A DNA stretch of 60,843 bases from Chromera velia. Taxonomy: Eukaryota > Sar > Chromeraceae. Positions 1 to 9,999 of the stretch are shown one piece after another (the first letter of the stretch is position 1; each line of letters opens with the position of its first letter). Below the pieces are notes generated by a model. That model saw nothing but the letters and a program-made list of their open reading frames with translations. It was not told the DNA's origin and ran no database searches. Made by a program: the position numbers and the translations under genes. The stretch is from assembly GCA_018398765.1 (NCBI GenBank), contig JAHBMJ010001151.1:46062-106904 (forward strand), read 5' to 3'.

Positions 1-118
1 CCCCCCTTCTGGCCTTCTCCGCTTCTACACTGTCGTGTTTCCTTTCTCTTTTGCCTTTTTTAATTCCATTCTGTACGTTTTCCCAATTCACTCCCCCCAG
101 CTCGTTTTTGTTGAATCC
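1..118. other. left edge, 3' flank of the ISP-like gene
   Basis: The window opens with a short C run followed by pyrimidine-rich sequence. It lies just downstream of the stop codon of the minus-strand gene at 119-853, so it is probably 3' UTR or flank. I see no other feature. Confidence 0.5.
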
Positions 119-853
119 TTATTGCCCTTTCTTTGAGTGTGCGATGACTTTCCAACTGATGTTCAGCATGGATCCGAACTTCGTTGCCTCTTCTTTGTTC
201 GCACACACAAAGACGACCTTCGTGCCGTCCCTCCTGCAGACCAACACAGATCTCTCTGCGTAGGTGTCGTGCAGCTCTGGTATGATTCTCTGCACAGTCT
301 CCAAGTTTTTTGCCACGTAGTCCGTCTGTCCGAAGGGCCACTCGAGGGACCGCCCTTCCTGCCCCCCCTGCTCCCCCGTCTCTGTGACTGTGAAAGAACT
401 CTTATCACCAGAGAGACGGAATTCTGCAGGGACGACGGAGAGGCTGTTCGGTTCGAGAGAAACAATATTCACGTTGATTCCCTTCATTGCCTCCCTCCAG
501 AACAGACGAATGATCTCCTTCATCTGCTCCTTATGGGAGTGGGTATTCGAGACCTGAGTGCCAGTAGGGGCGAGGGATATTTGAGTCAGCATACCCAAAG
601 TTGAGTCACCCCCCCCTCTTCCACGTGGAGACGGAGCAGCAGGCTGTTGGGCCATGGCCGCAACGTCCCGATCAGAGACGGCATCATCGGTTATGGGGGG
701 CCCTGGCTGGAGGTGGTTCGTGCTTAACGTCTCCTCGCGTGCGTCAGGTGAGGGGGGGCGGGGGGCTGTGGCCGTGGACACAGCAGTCCTCTCCACTTTG
801 ACCTCATTGCCTCCTGATCGAGGATCACCGCAACAACATGGGGCCTGTCCCAT
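119..853 (-). CDS. ISP-like (inner membrane complex sub-compartment) protein, dually acylated, PH-like
   Basis: This is a single uninterrupted frame of 244 codons ending in TAA at 119-121. The N-terminus reads MGQAPCCC: a Gly2 suited to N-myristoylation, followed by three cysteines suited to palmitoylation, the arrangement that anchors ISP proteins to alveolar membranes. Residues 10-100 are Pro/Ser/Gly-rich linker. Residues about 105-240 form a compact block of alternating hydrophobic strands (around NIVSLE, LSVVPAEFRL, SSFTVTETG, VLVCRRDG, TKVVFVC) and end in a helix-like segment (EEATKFGSMLNISW). That order is compatible with the PH-like fold of apicomplexan ISP proteins. Seen directly: the acylation signature, the frame and the length. 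Inferred: ISP family membership and pellicle location. An unrelated acylated PH-like protein is the main alternative. Confidence 0.5.
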   Translation of the reverse strand: MGQAPCCCGDPRSGGNEVKVERTAVSTATAPRPPSPDAREETLSTNHLQPGPPITDDAVSDRDVAAMAQQPAAPSPRGRGGGDSTLGMLTQISLAPTGTQVSNTHSHKEQMKEIIRLFWREAMKGINVNIVSLEPNSLSVVPAEFRLSGDKSSFTVTETGEQGGQEGRSLEWPFGQTDYVAKNLETVQRIIPELHDTYAERSVLVCRRDGTKVVFVCANKEEATKFGSMLNISWKVIAHSKKGQ

Positions 854-1334
854 CTGTCTGCTTCCTTCACGCCCTTAGTCTATTCGATCTGATCTGACAG
901 TCGGGCCTGAAACACAGTCCTGATAGCGCTACTGTGCAGACGCTAAAAAGACCACGCGCAGGAATTGGTGGGGAATGCAGCTCGATCGACGATCTGATCC
1001 AAGATCTGCTGGATAGACTGTTGCATGCACCCGGGGCAAAATCAATTTTGTGGCACGGTGCTGTGCGCTTTTTGTGAAGGACAACGGCACAATCTCCGAA
1101 GTAGTACCAAACGGAATAATATTAATATGTCTGGTCAATGACTGCGTCGCGTCCTTCGTGTTCCAGCGAGAACCCAAGAATCCTAACTCAGTGAGACGAT
1201 CTTCGACGGAAAAGATTTCGGGAGCTACAGGCAAGATGGCGGTCCGGAGCTGGGGCGGGCGCCGCGACCGCGAAAGCGGTCTGCTGTATCCGAATCCGGC
1301 CCGATCAACGTACGTATTATTGATCATATCTGAC

Positions 1335-1361
1335 GCACTCCGTGCGAATGGCCCGGAAAGC
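1335..1361 (+). repeat. 27-bp dispersed repeat, copy 1
   Basis: The segment beginning GCACTCCGTGCGAATGG and ending in GGAAAGC is identical to 6086-6112. Shorter related CTTTCCGG pieces lie nearby, at about 1422 and 1518 here and at about 6070 near copy 2, so the two copies may belong to a larger degraded element. Confidence 0.75.
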
Positions 1362-1774
1362 CAAATTAATTCTTCTTGCCCCTGCTTTAAATTTGGAAAG
1401 TGCCCCCTCAGCTGCATTATCTTTCCGGGGCCCAGCTTGGCGTGCGTCAGATCTTCCGGTCAACCAAGCCATATGGTTTGGGGAGGTGCAATTTTTGTTA
1501 AGTGCCCTCTCAGCTTCGCTTTCCGGGCCACTTGTGACTGTCCTGAGCTAAAATGAGCTAAAGCTTAAAATCCGGGGCCATGAGTTCAAATTGTAATAGC
1601 TAGGTTGAACAGCTTTAATAGCAAGCTACAGCAAGCTTGTAGTGGCCGCATAGAATCCCTGGGCGTATCACAGAGAAAAAAAAAAAAATTTAAGCCCATC
1701 TTTACTTAATTTTTTTTTTTTTTACCCGATGATGTTAGGTGACAAACATACTGTCTAAACCTTCAGAATAACTG

Positions 1775-1782
1775 CCTGCGCT
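1775..1782. repeat. left target-site duplication of the hAT-like element
   Basis: CCTGCGCT directly abuts the left terminal inverted repeat. It matches CCTGTGCT at 3020-3027 in 7 of 8 positions. Confidence 0.7.
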
Positions 1783-3019
1783 TAGTGACCATGTTTGATT
1801 TGATTTGATTTGAGGTACGGCTTAAGCTCAAATCAAATATCCAATCAGGGAGGACTTAGTGTTTAAAGACCTATTAAATACAATCAAATATTTGATCAAT
1901 ATGACTTTGAACCTCAAATATGAAGGTCCCAAAAAAAATTTTATAAGTACCGATCCGTCACGCATGCTGATTCAAATAAAAAAACCTAAATCTTGATGGT
2001 TTGAAACGTTTTGAGCTGCACTAAAATTGACGTTTCACCCCCTTTTACTTCATGCAGAGGTAAACTGATCAGCTGAACGTTTTCCCAAACAGCTGTGTTA
2101 ACTTTTCTGGTGCTGGAACATCTTTTACGGCCCCCTTTTTCAGTGTCTGCAAACATTTTACACCCCGTAAAGACATGTCACACAATCTAACAGGGTCGAA
2201 CGGGAAGAAGGAGGCATTTGTTTTTAAAGCCGGGTACGCAAAAAAAATATGGTCCATGCAAAAGGGGGCAAATGTGATTGAATGTCAGGTGAAAATACAA
2301 GGAGCCGAGGGGGAAGGAGAAACTATTTGTGGCTGTGAGTATACAGCAGCGGCAACCAGTTCTTTTCAAACCCACCTTATCAATCAGCATGGCTTGACGA
2401 TCACGTCTGACAAACATGTGCAGCTGCTCTAAAAAAGACAGGAGAAGCGGTCGGAGGGGGTGGGGGGGACGAAGCAGCCTGACGTGTGAACGTTTTTCCC
2501 CACCAAAAGCCAGAGAAAAAGCTCTCAGCAGCTCTTACCACCGATCGATTCGATTCACATTGAAGAAAGTGATCATGAAGAAGAGGAAAAGGAAGTGTCA
2601 TAAAGCTGAGTGATTATCACCTCAATTTTGGTACGTGCTCTAACTTTATCGTATCAACAAAAAGTCATATGCAATTTCAAATCTATCAATTTTACGTTCT
2701 TAATCTCTATTAGTACTAGAGTGAGTCTCAGTGACTAGTGTATATACACTGCCACACAGGCATATTTTTTTTACGGAACTGATAAGTTATAATTTTATAT
2801 ATATTTTTTTAAATTTTTGAAACACACATCAGAAATGTTCTGATAACTATTGTCATGAGAAAAATGATCAGAGTGACAGTAAGTCAGTGACTCAGTGAGG
2901 AACCCTAAGAGGTTAACCTCAAATCTTACCTCAAATATCAAATATTTGAGGTTGAAGCTCAAATCAAATCAAATCAAATCAAATCAAATCTAATATAATC
3001 AAATCAAACATGGTCACTA
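1783..3019. mobile_element. hAT-like element, 1.24 kb, internally deleted or non-autonomous
   Basis: The left end reads TAGTGACCATGTTTGATTTG and the right end is its reverse complement; identity runs 23 bp from each outer edge. The flanks are CCTGCGCT (1775-1782) and CCTGTGCT (3020-3027), an 8-bp target duplication with one mismatch. Eight-bp duplications are typical of hAT transposons. Subterminal CTCAAAT/ATTTGAG motifs recur in both orientations at about 1805-1920 and 2918-3010, as in many hAT transposase-binding regions. The interior contains a BED-finger-like ORF (2175-2432), but no full transposase, which would need several hundred codons. Seen: the repeats and the duplication. Inferred: the hAT assignment. 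The slightly diverged duplication suggests an old insertion. Confidence 0.75.
2175..2432 (+). CDS. BED-type zinc-finger-like ORF inside the hAT-like element
   Basis: An 85-codon frame runs from ATG to TAA. It contains an aromatic-rich lead (KIWSM), a Cys (IEC), a second Cys pair (ICGC), then SSFQTHLINQHG, which supplies the H-x4-H end of a BED finger. BED fingers are the DNA-binding module at the N-terminus of hAT transposases, and this ORF sits between the element's inverted repeats, so it probably descends from that module. The Cys spacing is not textbook and the catalytic RNase H-like domain is absent. It may be a domesticated or decaying remnant, or the first exon of a longer gene deleted here. 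Confidence 0.45.
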   Translation: MSHNLTGSNGKKEAFVFKAGYAKKIWSMQKGANVIECQVKIQGAEGEGETICGCEYTAAATSSFQTHLINQHGLTITSDKHVQLL

Positions 3020-3027
3020 CCTGTGCT
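3020..3027. repeat. right target-site duplication of the hAT-like element
   Basis: CCTGTGCT directly abuts the right terminal inverted repeat. It is the partner of 1775-1782 with one transition. Confidence 0.7.
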
Positions 3028-3552
3028 GACCCCAGGCGGCCTGTTACACCCCAGGCAGTCAGGGGGTCTTTCTGCATTCTCTCTATAGTGTAAAAAACGT
3101 TGAAAAAAGTTTAAAAATACCTTTATTCTAGGAGTTAGTATCTGAACGCAACTTTAAAGATTGATTTACAATGCTTTAAATTAAATCAGTAAATCAAAAT
3201 TTTTATATAATTCTAGATATTATTTTATAGAAAAGAATTAAATCAAATTTTCTGAATAATTTTCCAGAGTAAATTTCTACTCTGCGATAAGTTTATAAAC
3301 AATGCAAAGTTGCATGTGTCACTTTTTGTTTACTTAGATTGGCACCTCCCAGACAAGCTCGAAATCTTCTGCCTCATCATGGTGGTGAGGGACACAGGCA
3401 TCGATTACCTGTGTGAATGTTCTGCGGCGGTTCTCTTCAGCTACAGCCTGTTCTTCTGCATGCACGTATAGATCGCGAGGTCATGTCGGTGCATCCCTTG
3501 CGCAGACCCGGTCGGGCACGTGCACCGTGGTTGAACTTCGTGACGACAAGTC

Positions 3553-3584
3553 GCCCTAGGCAACTCTCAACAACTGCCTAGGGC
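3553..3584. repeat. perfect 10-bp hairpin (GCCCTAGGCA / TGCCTAGGGC)
   Basis: The two 10-bp arms at 3553-3562 and 3575-3584 are exact reverse complements around a 12-nt loop. The arms are themselves largely palindromic (CCTAGG). This is the first of several GC-rich inverted repeats in an otherwise AT-rich block. Confidence 0.8.
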
Positions 3585-3613
3585 AGCTCTATATATAAAC
3601 TTAGGCAAAACCA

Positions 3614-3690
3614 CCTGGGGTCGCCCCAGGCGGCCTTGGCGGGCCGCCTGCGGCGTGCCTGGGGTACCCCAGGCGCCCCAGGCAGGTTTA
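3614..3690. repeat. cluster of GC-rich palindromes
   Basis: CCTGGGG TCG CCCCAGG occupies 3614-3630. The perfect 18-bp palindrome GCCTGGGGTACCCCAGGC occupies 3657-3674. The related words GGCGGCC and GGGCCGCC lie between them, and CGCCCCAGGCAG follows. A related CCCCAGGCGGCC word occurs at 3030-3041. The block could fold into a multi-hairpin structure. Its origin is unknown; a foldback element or a structured RNA are possibilities. Confidence 0.75.
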
Positions 3691-4892
3691 GACAGCATGG
3701 TGACAAATATCTGTTGTTCAAGTATTGCATAAGTGTTGTTTTGGTGTTGCACAAGTGTTGCTTAGGTGTTACACAAAAAAAAAGAAAAAAATAATTTAAA
3801 CTAATTCGGGTTTACTTTTTTTTTTTTTTTTGCTGTGATACGTCTAGTAGAATCCACAACTGATAAGCCAAAGAAGCCAACCGATGAGGTATTAAAAAAA
3901 AATACATTTTTTTTTTCTTAGTTTTCTAACAGGCTGAGAAAACATTTTTCTAACAATTTTTCTATATCACTTTTATGTACTTTTGTAACATTTTTCACAG
4001 GGAAGTACAGGGAAGTTTTAACAGCGTTTTAACTTTCTTTAGGTTTTTTTTCTTCTGCATCATACAGACTGCATGTGATGAACGTTTTTCATTTGAAGAC
4101 AACCTGCTAGATAGACTGACACATTTGAAACAATCACACCCAATCAGATGCACAGACAAAATTCTCTGACTGCCTCACACGCAAAACGGCAAGCTGAGTC
4201 TTAGCTAGTCTTAGCTAACAACTGGGAAAGTCTCCGGAAAGAAGAAAGGAGAACCCACACATCCGTTCTTGACGGCGGAAGAATCAGGATGCGTTCCTTT
4301 CTTTGTGACACACCATGCATGCATTTCCCGTTTGGATGACACTGAATCCATGCATGCAAAATCCCTTTGGATGACACTTCCTGCAGGCAGTCCGAGCAAA
4401 CAAAAAAAACAAAGTCTAGACCGAAGCCTCACTTTCAATCGCTTCATCGAAGCCCGCTGCCTACTCGATCGGGCCAGGCGGAAAGATCAGACAGGTACAT
4501 GACTGCCCGCTCCAAGCCTCCTCTTCTCTGCAGCTTTTCGTCTCCTTCCTTTGCGCTCTCCGCGCATCTCTTCTTATTTCTTCGGCTTTGCAAGACAAAG
4601 ATGAGGCCTCCCTTTCTAAGAGAATGACATGCCCCTTCCGACATTTCAAGTCTCTGAAGCGTTTCATGTCGACTCCCTCTCCACTTCAGCAGACGTTCCT
4701 GTCCTCTTTCATTTTCTTGCTTGTATGCAACAAAAAGAGAAAAGGACAGGCACTTCTCCACGCTTTCTGCTGATGTTCAGTCCAAAAATATGCAAAAATA
4801 TAAATCACAGCGAGCACGACACCTTCACCACCACAAGCATTGCATGAAGCAGATTCAGCAGTTGCTGAAGCCAACAATCTCCTCTCGACTCT

Positions 4893-5750
4893 TTAGTCGT
4901 CCCAATAGTCACCGCCGTACCCCCCCCCAACCACGTAGCCGCCGCCCACAACGCCCCCACCGTAGCCACCGTACCCCCCCCCAACGGCTCCGTATTCATA
5001 GCCGCCGCCCACAACGGCGCCGCCTCCGAACTTCTCTGCACCCTCAGCCTCGGCGGCTTCTTTTGAGACCTGTCCACGGAGATGGGGCTTGGGTCGCGGG
5101 TCGGCTGCAGGCTGCACGCAGAAAGGAATACAGAAGAAGATGAGGACAAAAAGCCGTTGGGGGCTTCGGGTTTAGGGAAGCTTCGACCGAACGAACGAAT
5201 TTGACGGCAGCAGATACGTGATTGTAAAGGAATAAGGAAGGACCGAACGAATTTGACGGCAGCAGATACGTGATCGTAAAGGAATAAATAAGGAAGGACC
5301 GAACGAATTTGACGGCAGCAGATACGTGATTGTAAAGGAAACGTTTAGGGAAGGACCGAACGGATTTGACGGCAGCAGATGCATGATTGTAAGGGAAACG
5401 CGGAAACACTGTGCAAAAGATGAGGACAAGCACCTCGAAGTATAGGCAGATCGAGGGAAGTTGGCAGGATGAAGAAAGGGAAAGAAGAAATTAAAGAAGA
5501 AGGAAGGACGCACCGTCTCAGGGATTTCTTCGATGCTCACCTCCTCCTCCAGAGGCACCGCTGGGCGTTCCTGAGAGGAGGTCTGAGGCTCAGACACCTG
5601 GGGCTGTGCAGACGCGGGAGCCTCTTCCGCAGCGGCAGCGGCAGGGGAGGGGGAAAGAGAAGGGGCTGGATCCACAGCAGGCGCTGCTGGAGTCTCCTGA
5701 GCAAGTGCCGACGCAATCCCTGCAAGAGAAATGAGGACTGCGAACTTCAT
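4893..5750 (-). CDS. small secreted Gly/Tyr-rich protein (2 exons)
   Basis: Model: exon 1 5514-5750, exon 2 4893-5111, phase-0 intron GTGCGT...TGCAG, 151 residues, TAA stop. Residues 1-17 (MKFAVLISLAGIASALA) form a clean signal peptide ending before QETPAAP. Residues 18-79 are Pro/Ala/Ser/Glu-rich. The exon-2 tail is built of GGGY, GGYGG and GGGVVGGGY units and ends DYWDD. Such Gly/Tyr repeats occur in extracellular structural or wall proteins, so a secreted matrix or wall role is plausible but inferred. The intron carries a 56-bp minisatellite and stays open in frame with exon 1, so retention would replace the Gly-rich tail with a hydrophobic repeat tail. I do not recognise a named family. 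Confidence 0.6.
5186..5401. repeat. intronic minisatellite, about 4 copies of a 56-bp unit
   Basis: The core GACGGCAGCAGATACGTGAT recurs at about 5202, 5258, 5313 and 5370, each copy preceded by GACCGAACGAATTT-type sequence and followed by GTAAAGGAA. Copies differ by a few substitutions and small length changes. The array lies wholly within the intron of the secreted Gly-rich gene. Confidence 0.85.
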
Positions 5751-6566
5751 TTCGACCTGTTCGGATGAGCGAAAAGAAAAAGCGACGTGGTCCGGTGACC
5801 CAGGTATGTGATTTTCGAGTAGGACACGGGGGAAAAATCAAAAGCCCACAGTGCCCAAACGAGATGCTGTCCCTGTGTCTCGAAGTTCTGCTCCACCCTC
5901 CAACCGCTGTGCACAATGCCGTCTAAGTTACAGTGTAAGGATGTCGAAGCCTCTAGCATGGCTCGAGCAGCATTTCAAATTTCCAAGTTTTTCGACTCAG
6001 AGAAACTGAAACTCAGAGATGCGAGTCTGCCTTAACTGCGCTAGCCGTCTCGTCGCGCGTGCGTCAAATCTTTCCGGGGTCATTTGCACTCCGTGCGAAT
6101 GGCCCGGAAAGCGAAATTGACTTTGGATTCGCAGGCACTCGAGAAGATCTCGAGAACTGAGTTTTGGAGCTGAATTAATACCGGCCCTGTATAGCACGAT
6201 TTGAGTCTTCATGCATCCCTCTTTTCTCTGTCAGACAACGGAGAGCTTCGATCTTCCTTGAGACGCTGGTTTATGGTTTTCCGGAGAAGCGACAGCGGGG
6301 GTTGCCTCTGTTCTCTGGGTGACATCCGTTTTTGTTTGTAGCTTCGCGTCTCGTAAAAATTTGTCCGCTTTCGGTTACCTTCGATCTCTTCCTCCAGAGC
6401 GCCGAAGCTTCCCTGCCTTCACTTGATAGTTGAATTCCTTGGCACCTGTTTGGAAAGGTGTGGAGGGGCAGAACTGGAAGAGGAGACCGAATAAACGCAA
6501 GACTTTTCTTTCTATCCCTTCAACCAACCGCGGTGGACACCTAGTAAAGGAACTAGTGGAAGAAGG
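5751..6566. promoter_or_regulatory. divergent intergenic region (secreted protein / TPR gene)
   Basis: About 816 bp separate the start codons of two head-to-head genes, so this interval should hold both promoters. It contains the second copy of the 27-bp dispersed repeat (6086-6112). I cannot point to a specific core promoter element. Confidence 0.4.
6086..6112 (+). repeat. 27-bp dispersed repeat, copy 2
   Basis: This is identical to 1335-1361 and in the same orientation. It is preceded here by GTGCGTCAAATCTTTCCGG, which also resembles the GTGCGTCAGATCTTCCGG found about 110 bp to the right of copy 1, so the module order is rearranged between the copies. Confidence 0.75.
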
Positions 6567-8423
6567 ATGGCGACAGGGGCGGCCGAGGGCACCCCTATGG
6601 ATAATGCGAGTAAGTGAGTGAGTGAGTCGGATGCTTTTTGTCTTCTCCTTCCCTTTCTTGTGCCGGTTGTCTGACTTCTTCCGTTCATAATGCAAGGACA
6701 CTTCCTGTGTGCCGATCCGTCTGCCTGAGTACCTACCTGGCTGCTCTGCTGATCAAGTGCCTTTGAAGGACAGGGAGTGAAACGAATCATGGCTGGATGC
6801 CGTCCTCTGCAAAGGATCTGTTTTCTCTGTGACAGAGCACTCTGGACTTGCGAATTTGCAAACTTCTTTTCCAGTTCGCTCAATGCTCTTCATGTGAGAT
6901 ACTTTGCGAAGGAGACGGCTTGTGACGTTCTCGTTGCGTCTCTCTTCCATAGGTGAACTCCTTGATACGACAGCCCAATTAGAAAAAGATGATGCTGCTT
7001 TGTGAAAAGCGCGGCTTCTGTATTACAGGCTGTCTGGATGGATGGCCGCTGGTGTTCTCTGAGGACTCGACCAGAGACGTGCAGCAGTGACGCGGCCCTA
7101 AAAGGGGAATGAATGTTTTTTTGCGTGAATGGATGGACCCATGAATGCTCATGCATGTTTGGCTTTTCTGTTTTGATGCAGCTCTGATGGAGACGGCTCG
7201 CGCTCACAAGGCGGCAGGAAATGAGCTGTTCAAAGAAGGCAAACACAAGGAAGCCCTAAAGAAGTATCACCTCTGTCTTCTGCATGTCAAAGGTGAGTGA
7301 GGGAGGGAGTGGTGTGTCTGGACGGAAGAGAAGGGGGGGTGGTCCATGCAGTCGGACTTTGTTTGAGAGACGGCGAGAGTCTCTGTGAGTGTGTCTGTGT
7401 GAAGGAATCGCCCGTGCACTGCAGGTCTGCCGCCTGCTTGTCGTCTTTTTTTTTTGTCCTTCTATCCTCTAACCTCTGCCCCCCGGAATTTTCGCAATAT
7501 TCTCGTCTTCAGTGGACATTATTCCTTCCCTTGGTTCCTCCCTGTGATGCATTTATGAATGAATGCAGCTGTAAGCGACCCTAACGATGTGCCTGTGATC
7601 CCCAATGCGAACGGGCGACCGGTCAGGGGACGGAGAGTGACTGACAGGGGGGGGGATCTTTTGTTCTATCGATCATCATTCCGTCCATGGATCTCTATCC
7701 TCTCCCCTCCTCTCAGTTTCTTTCTCCTGCAGGTTCTTGTGTCCTCATCGGTGTCTTTCTTTCAAGCAGCTGAGGTATTATTCGATTCCTCTTCTCTTTC
7801 GCCGTCCATCTGCTCTCTGTATTGAATATGTTTTTTCTTTTGCTGTTCCCTCTTCACTATGTCATGCGCACGCACGGCTCTGTTGTTTCTGTGTGTGTGC
7901 GCATTGCGGCTTCGACTTCTCTTGTCATTCCCTTCCTTCCCTTTGCGTCTTCTCTTGCTCCCTTCCTTCCCACGGCTTCGACTTCTCTTGCACGTTTTGC
8001 CTGTGCTCTCTTGCTGGGCTGGACCTTTTTGCAGCATGTCCCAGAGGACGAGAAGCGCGACGCTCGGCAGCTGCGGCTTGACGTTCTGTTGAACATGTCC
8101 TTCGCTCACCTGAAGACCCAAAACTTTAAAAGGGCAAAGGAGTGTGCAACAGACGTCAGTCAGTCTGTGTCTGTCTGCCTGTCTGGGAGAAGAAGAAACA
8201 TACAGTCTGTCCACTCACCCGCCCTCAAGCTCTTTCTTTTCTCTTCTGTTCCTTTATGTCTTGTCTCTGCCATTGCTTTTGTACGCCCGACGAGTGGGAT
8301 TCTCTTTCTTTCTCTCTGTGTGTGTGTGTGTGTGAGAGAGAGAGTGAAATGTTGCGGTTCTTTATTTTTTTTTGTTTCTCCATGCTCTCTCTCCATGCAT
8401 ACCTCCTGTCTGCCTGTCGTGCG

Positions 8424-8458
<35 letters not shown>

Positions 8459-8528
8459 GTTCTTTCTTTCTTTCTTTTTGTCTGTTGTGTCCATGAAGAA
8501 AAGGAGGGAGAAGAAGAAGAAACATATA

Positions 8529-8560
<32 letters not shown>

Positions 8561-9741
8561 TATCATGAAACTCTGTTTGTCTGTCTGTGCAGGCCCTGGA
8601 TGTCGGGAAGCACGCGAAGGCCTTCTTCCGCAGAGCCCAGGCCCTTATGGAGTTGGGGGACTTGGAGGGAGCACGTTCAGATCTGAAGGAGGCACAGGAC
8701 CTCTGTCCTGAGGACCAGTGAGTATCTCTCTCTCTGTCTGGCTGGCTGCTGTCTGACGTTGTTTTTGGTTCAGCGATTGGGAAGCAATACTACTTCCCTG
8801 AAGGAGGATCATTCAGAAGCCATCCACCTCTCCTTGGAAAACCTCGGGTAAAGCCGCTATGGTTCGACACCGCACTGCTCTGTTTGAATGATCTTGCTTC
8901 GCACACTCTCTGTTTGCATGACCCCAACACAGTAGAAAAGAGGTGGACAGACAACAGATCTACGTAACTTCTACCGACCTTTTTCTTTTTCTTCGTTCTG
9001 TGGAGGACAGCTACTCATTCGTCTTTCTCTTTTTCATGGAATCAAAAAGATTCCCCTGACAATCATTCTTTCATCAAGTAACGATGGAGGAGACACAAGA
9101 AGACCCCGATTTCCCCCCCCGTGTCCTCCTTATTCCTCCTTCCTTTCTTTCATGCCGTCCATATGGCTGACAAAGACGTTTCCTCCCGGCCCCCTCTTGC
9201 ATGGTTGCAGCGCTATCCATACAGAGAACAAAAGGTTGAACAAACTGCTTGCGGAACACAAGCAGAAAGAGCGGGATACGTACGCGAAGATCTTCGGGTC
9301 CTCTGGAGCGGGCGACGACGACCACTCGAAGGACAGCAAGGAAAACAACAAGCCCAACAGCAGCAGAGCGACATCTGCCTCCCGGCCTGCTGGAGGGGGA
9401 GCAAAGTTGTCTCAGGAGGTGAACGGGGGGACGTCTGCTGCTGGAGGGAACGGTGGGGGGAAGAAGGGAGCGGGGGGGCCTACCTCAAGCATCAGCCAGT
9501 TGACTGCGGATGAGCCCAACGGGCACCGGGACAGTCCGCGTACAGGAGGAGCAGGGGCAGGGCCCTCACCGTCGAAGGGCCCAGGGACCCACCAGACGGC
9601 CGCCTCAGCAGGGAAGGGGTCCGGGAAGGACGGCGCAAAGCTGAATTGGAATGGGGGGAAGGTTAGTAGGCAGAGCAGAGAAGAGAGAGCAGTGAGAGGA
9701 GTCCAGATCAATCTCCGCTTTCTTTCAATTGCCTCTCTCTC

Positions 9742-9791
<50 letters not shown>

Positions 9792-9882
9792 CGAGTGTGT
9801 GTCTGTTTGTGTATACAAAAGAAAAGCGTGAAGAAATGCCAGGTGTGCCTGTGACTTCGTATCTGCGTTTGCATGCGTGTCC

Positions 9883-9926
<44 letters not shown>

Positions 9927-9959
9927 TGCGCTTTTATGCATGCGTGTGTATCTATATAT

Positions 9960-9999
<40 letters not shown>

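Larger units (their letters stand above)
854..1782. other. intergenic region without a recognisable gene
   Basis: This is the 5' side of the ISP-like gene. Open frames of 162 to 168 codons exist on both strands at 929-1556, but they overlap, lack domain features and contain a dispersed repeat, so I do not call them genes. A 27-bp segment at 1335-1361 recurs exactly at 6086-6112. From about 1560 the base composition shifts sharply to AT-rich. Confidence 0.5.
3028..4892. other. AT-rich intergenic region with GC palindromes; no gene recognised
   Basis: The region has many A and T homopolymers (for example 3773-3792, 3816-3831, 3892-3916). GC-rich palindromes are clustered at 3553-3690. GTGTTG-type repeats at about 3711-3775 resemble a segment near 57300. 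Short open frames, for example around 3975-4169 and 4367-4761, have no domain features. The last few hundred bases are probably 3' flank of the minus-strand gene ending at 4893. Confidence 0.5.

Noticed and set aside
929-1556. Overlapping open frames of 162 (minus) and 168 (plus) codons
   Set aside because: They overlap each other, show no domain, signal or repeat logic, and include the dispersed 27-bp repeat. No good splice context was found to join them to other exons.
3340-3490. Short minus-strand open stretch of about 48 codons with acidic, His-rich sequence
   Set aside because: It is bounded by stops, with no start codon or convincing acceptor. At most it is a decayed exon or transposon remnant.
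5186-5401. Regular repeats considered as a CRISPR-like array
   Set aside because: The units are contiguous imperfect tandem copies with no unique spacers, inside a eukaryotic intron. This is an ordinary minisatellite.
7822-8711. Long plus-strand frames rich in Cys, Leu and Val within the TPR gene
   Set aside because: They are translations of TCTG and GT microsatellites in introns. The real exons inside them are only 8035-8154 and 8593-8717, in the TPR frame.
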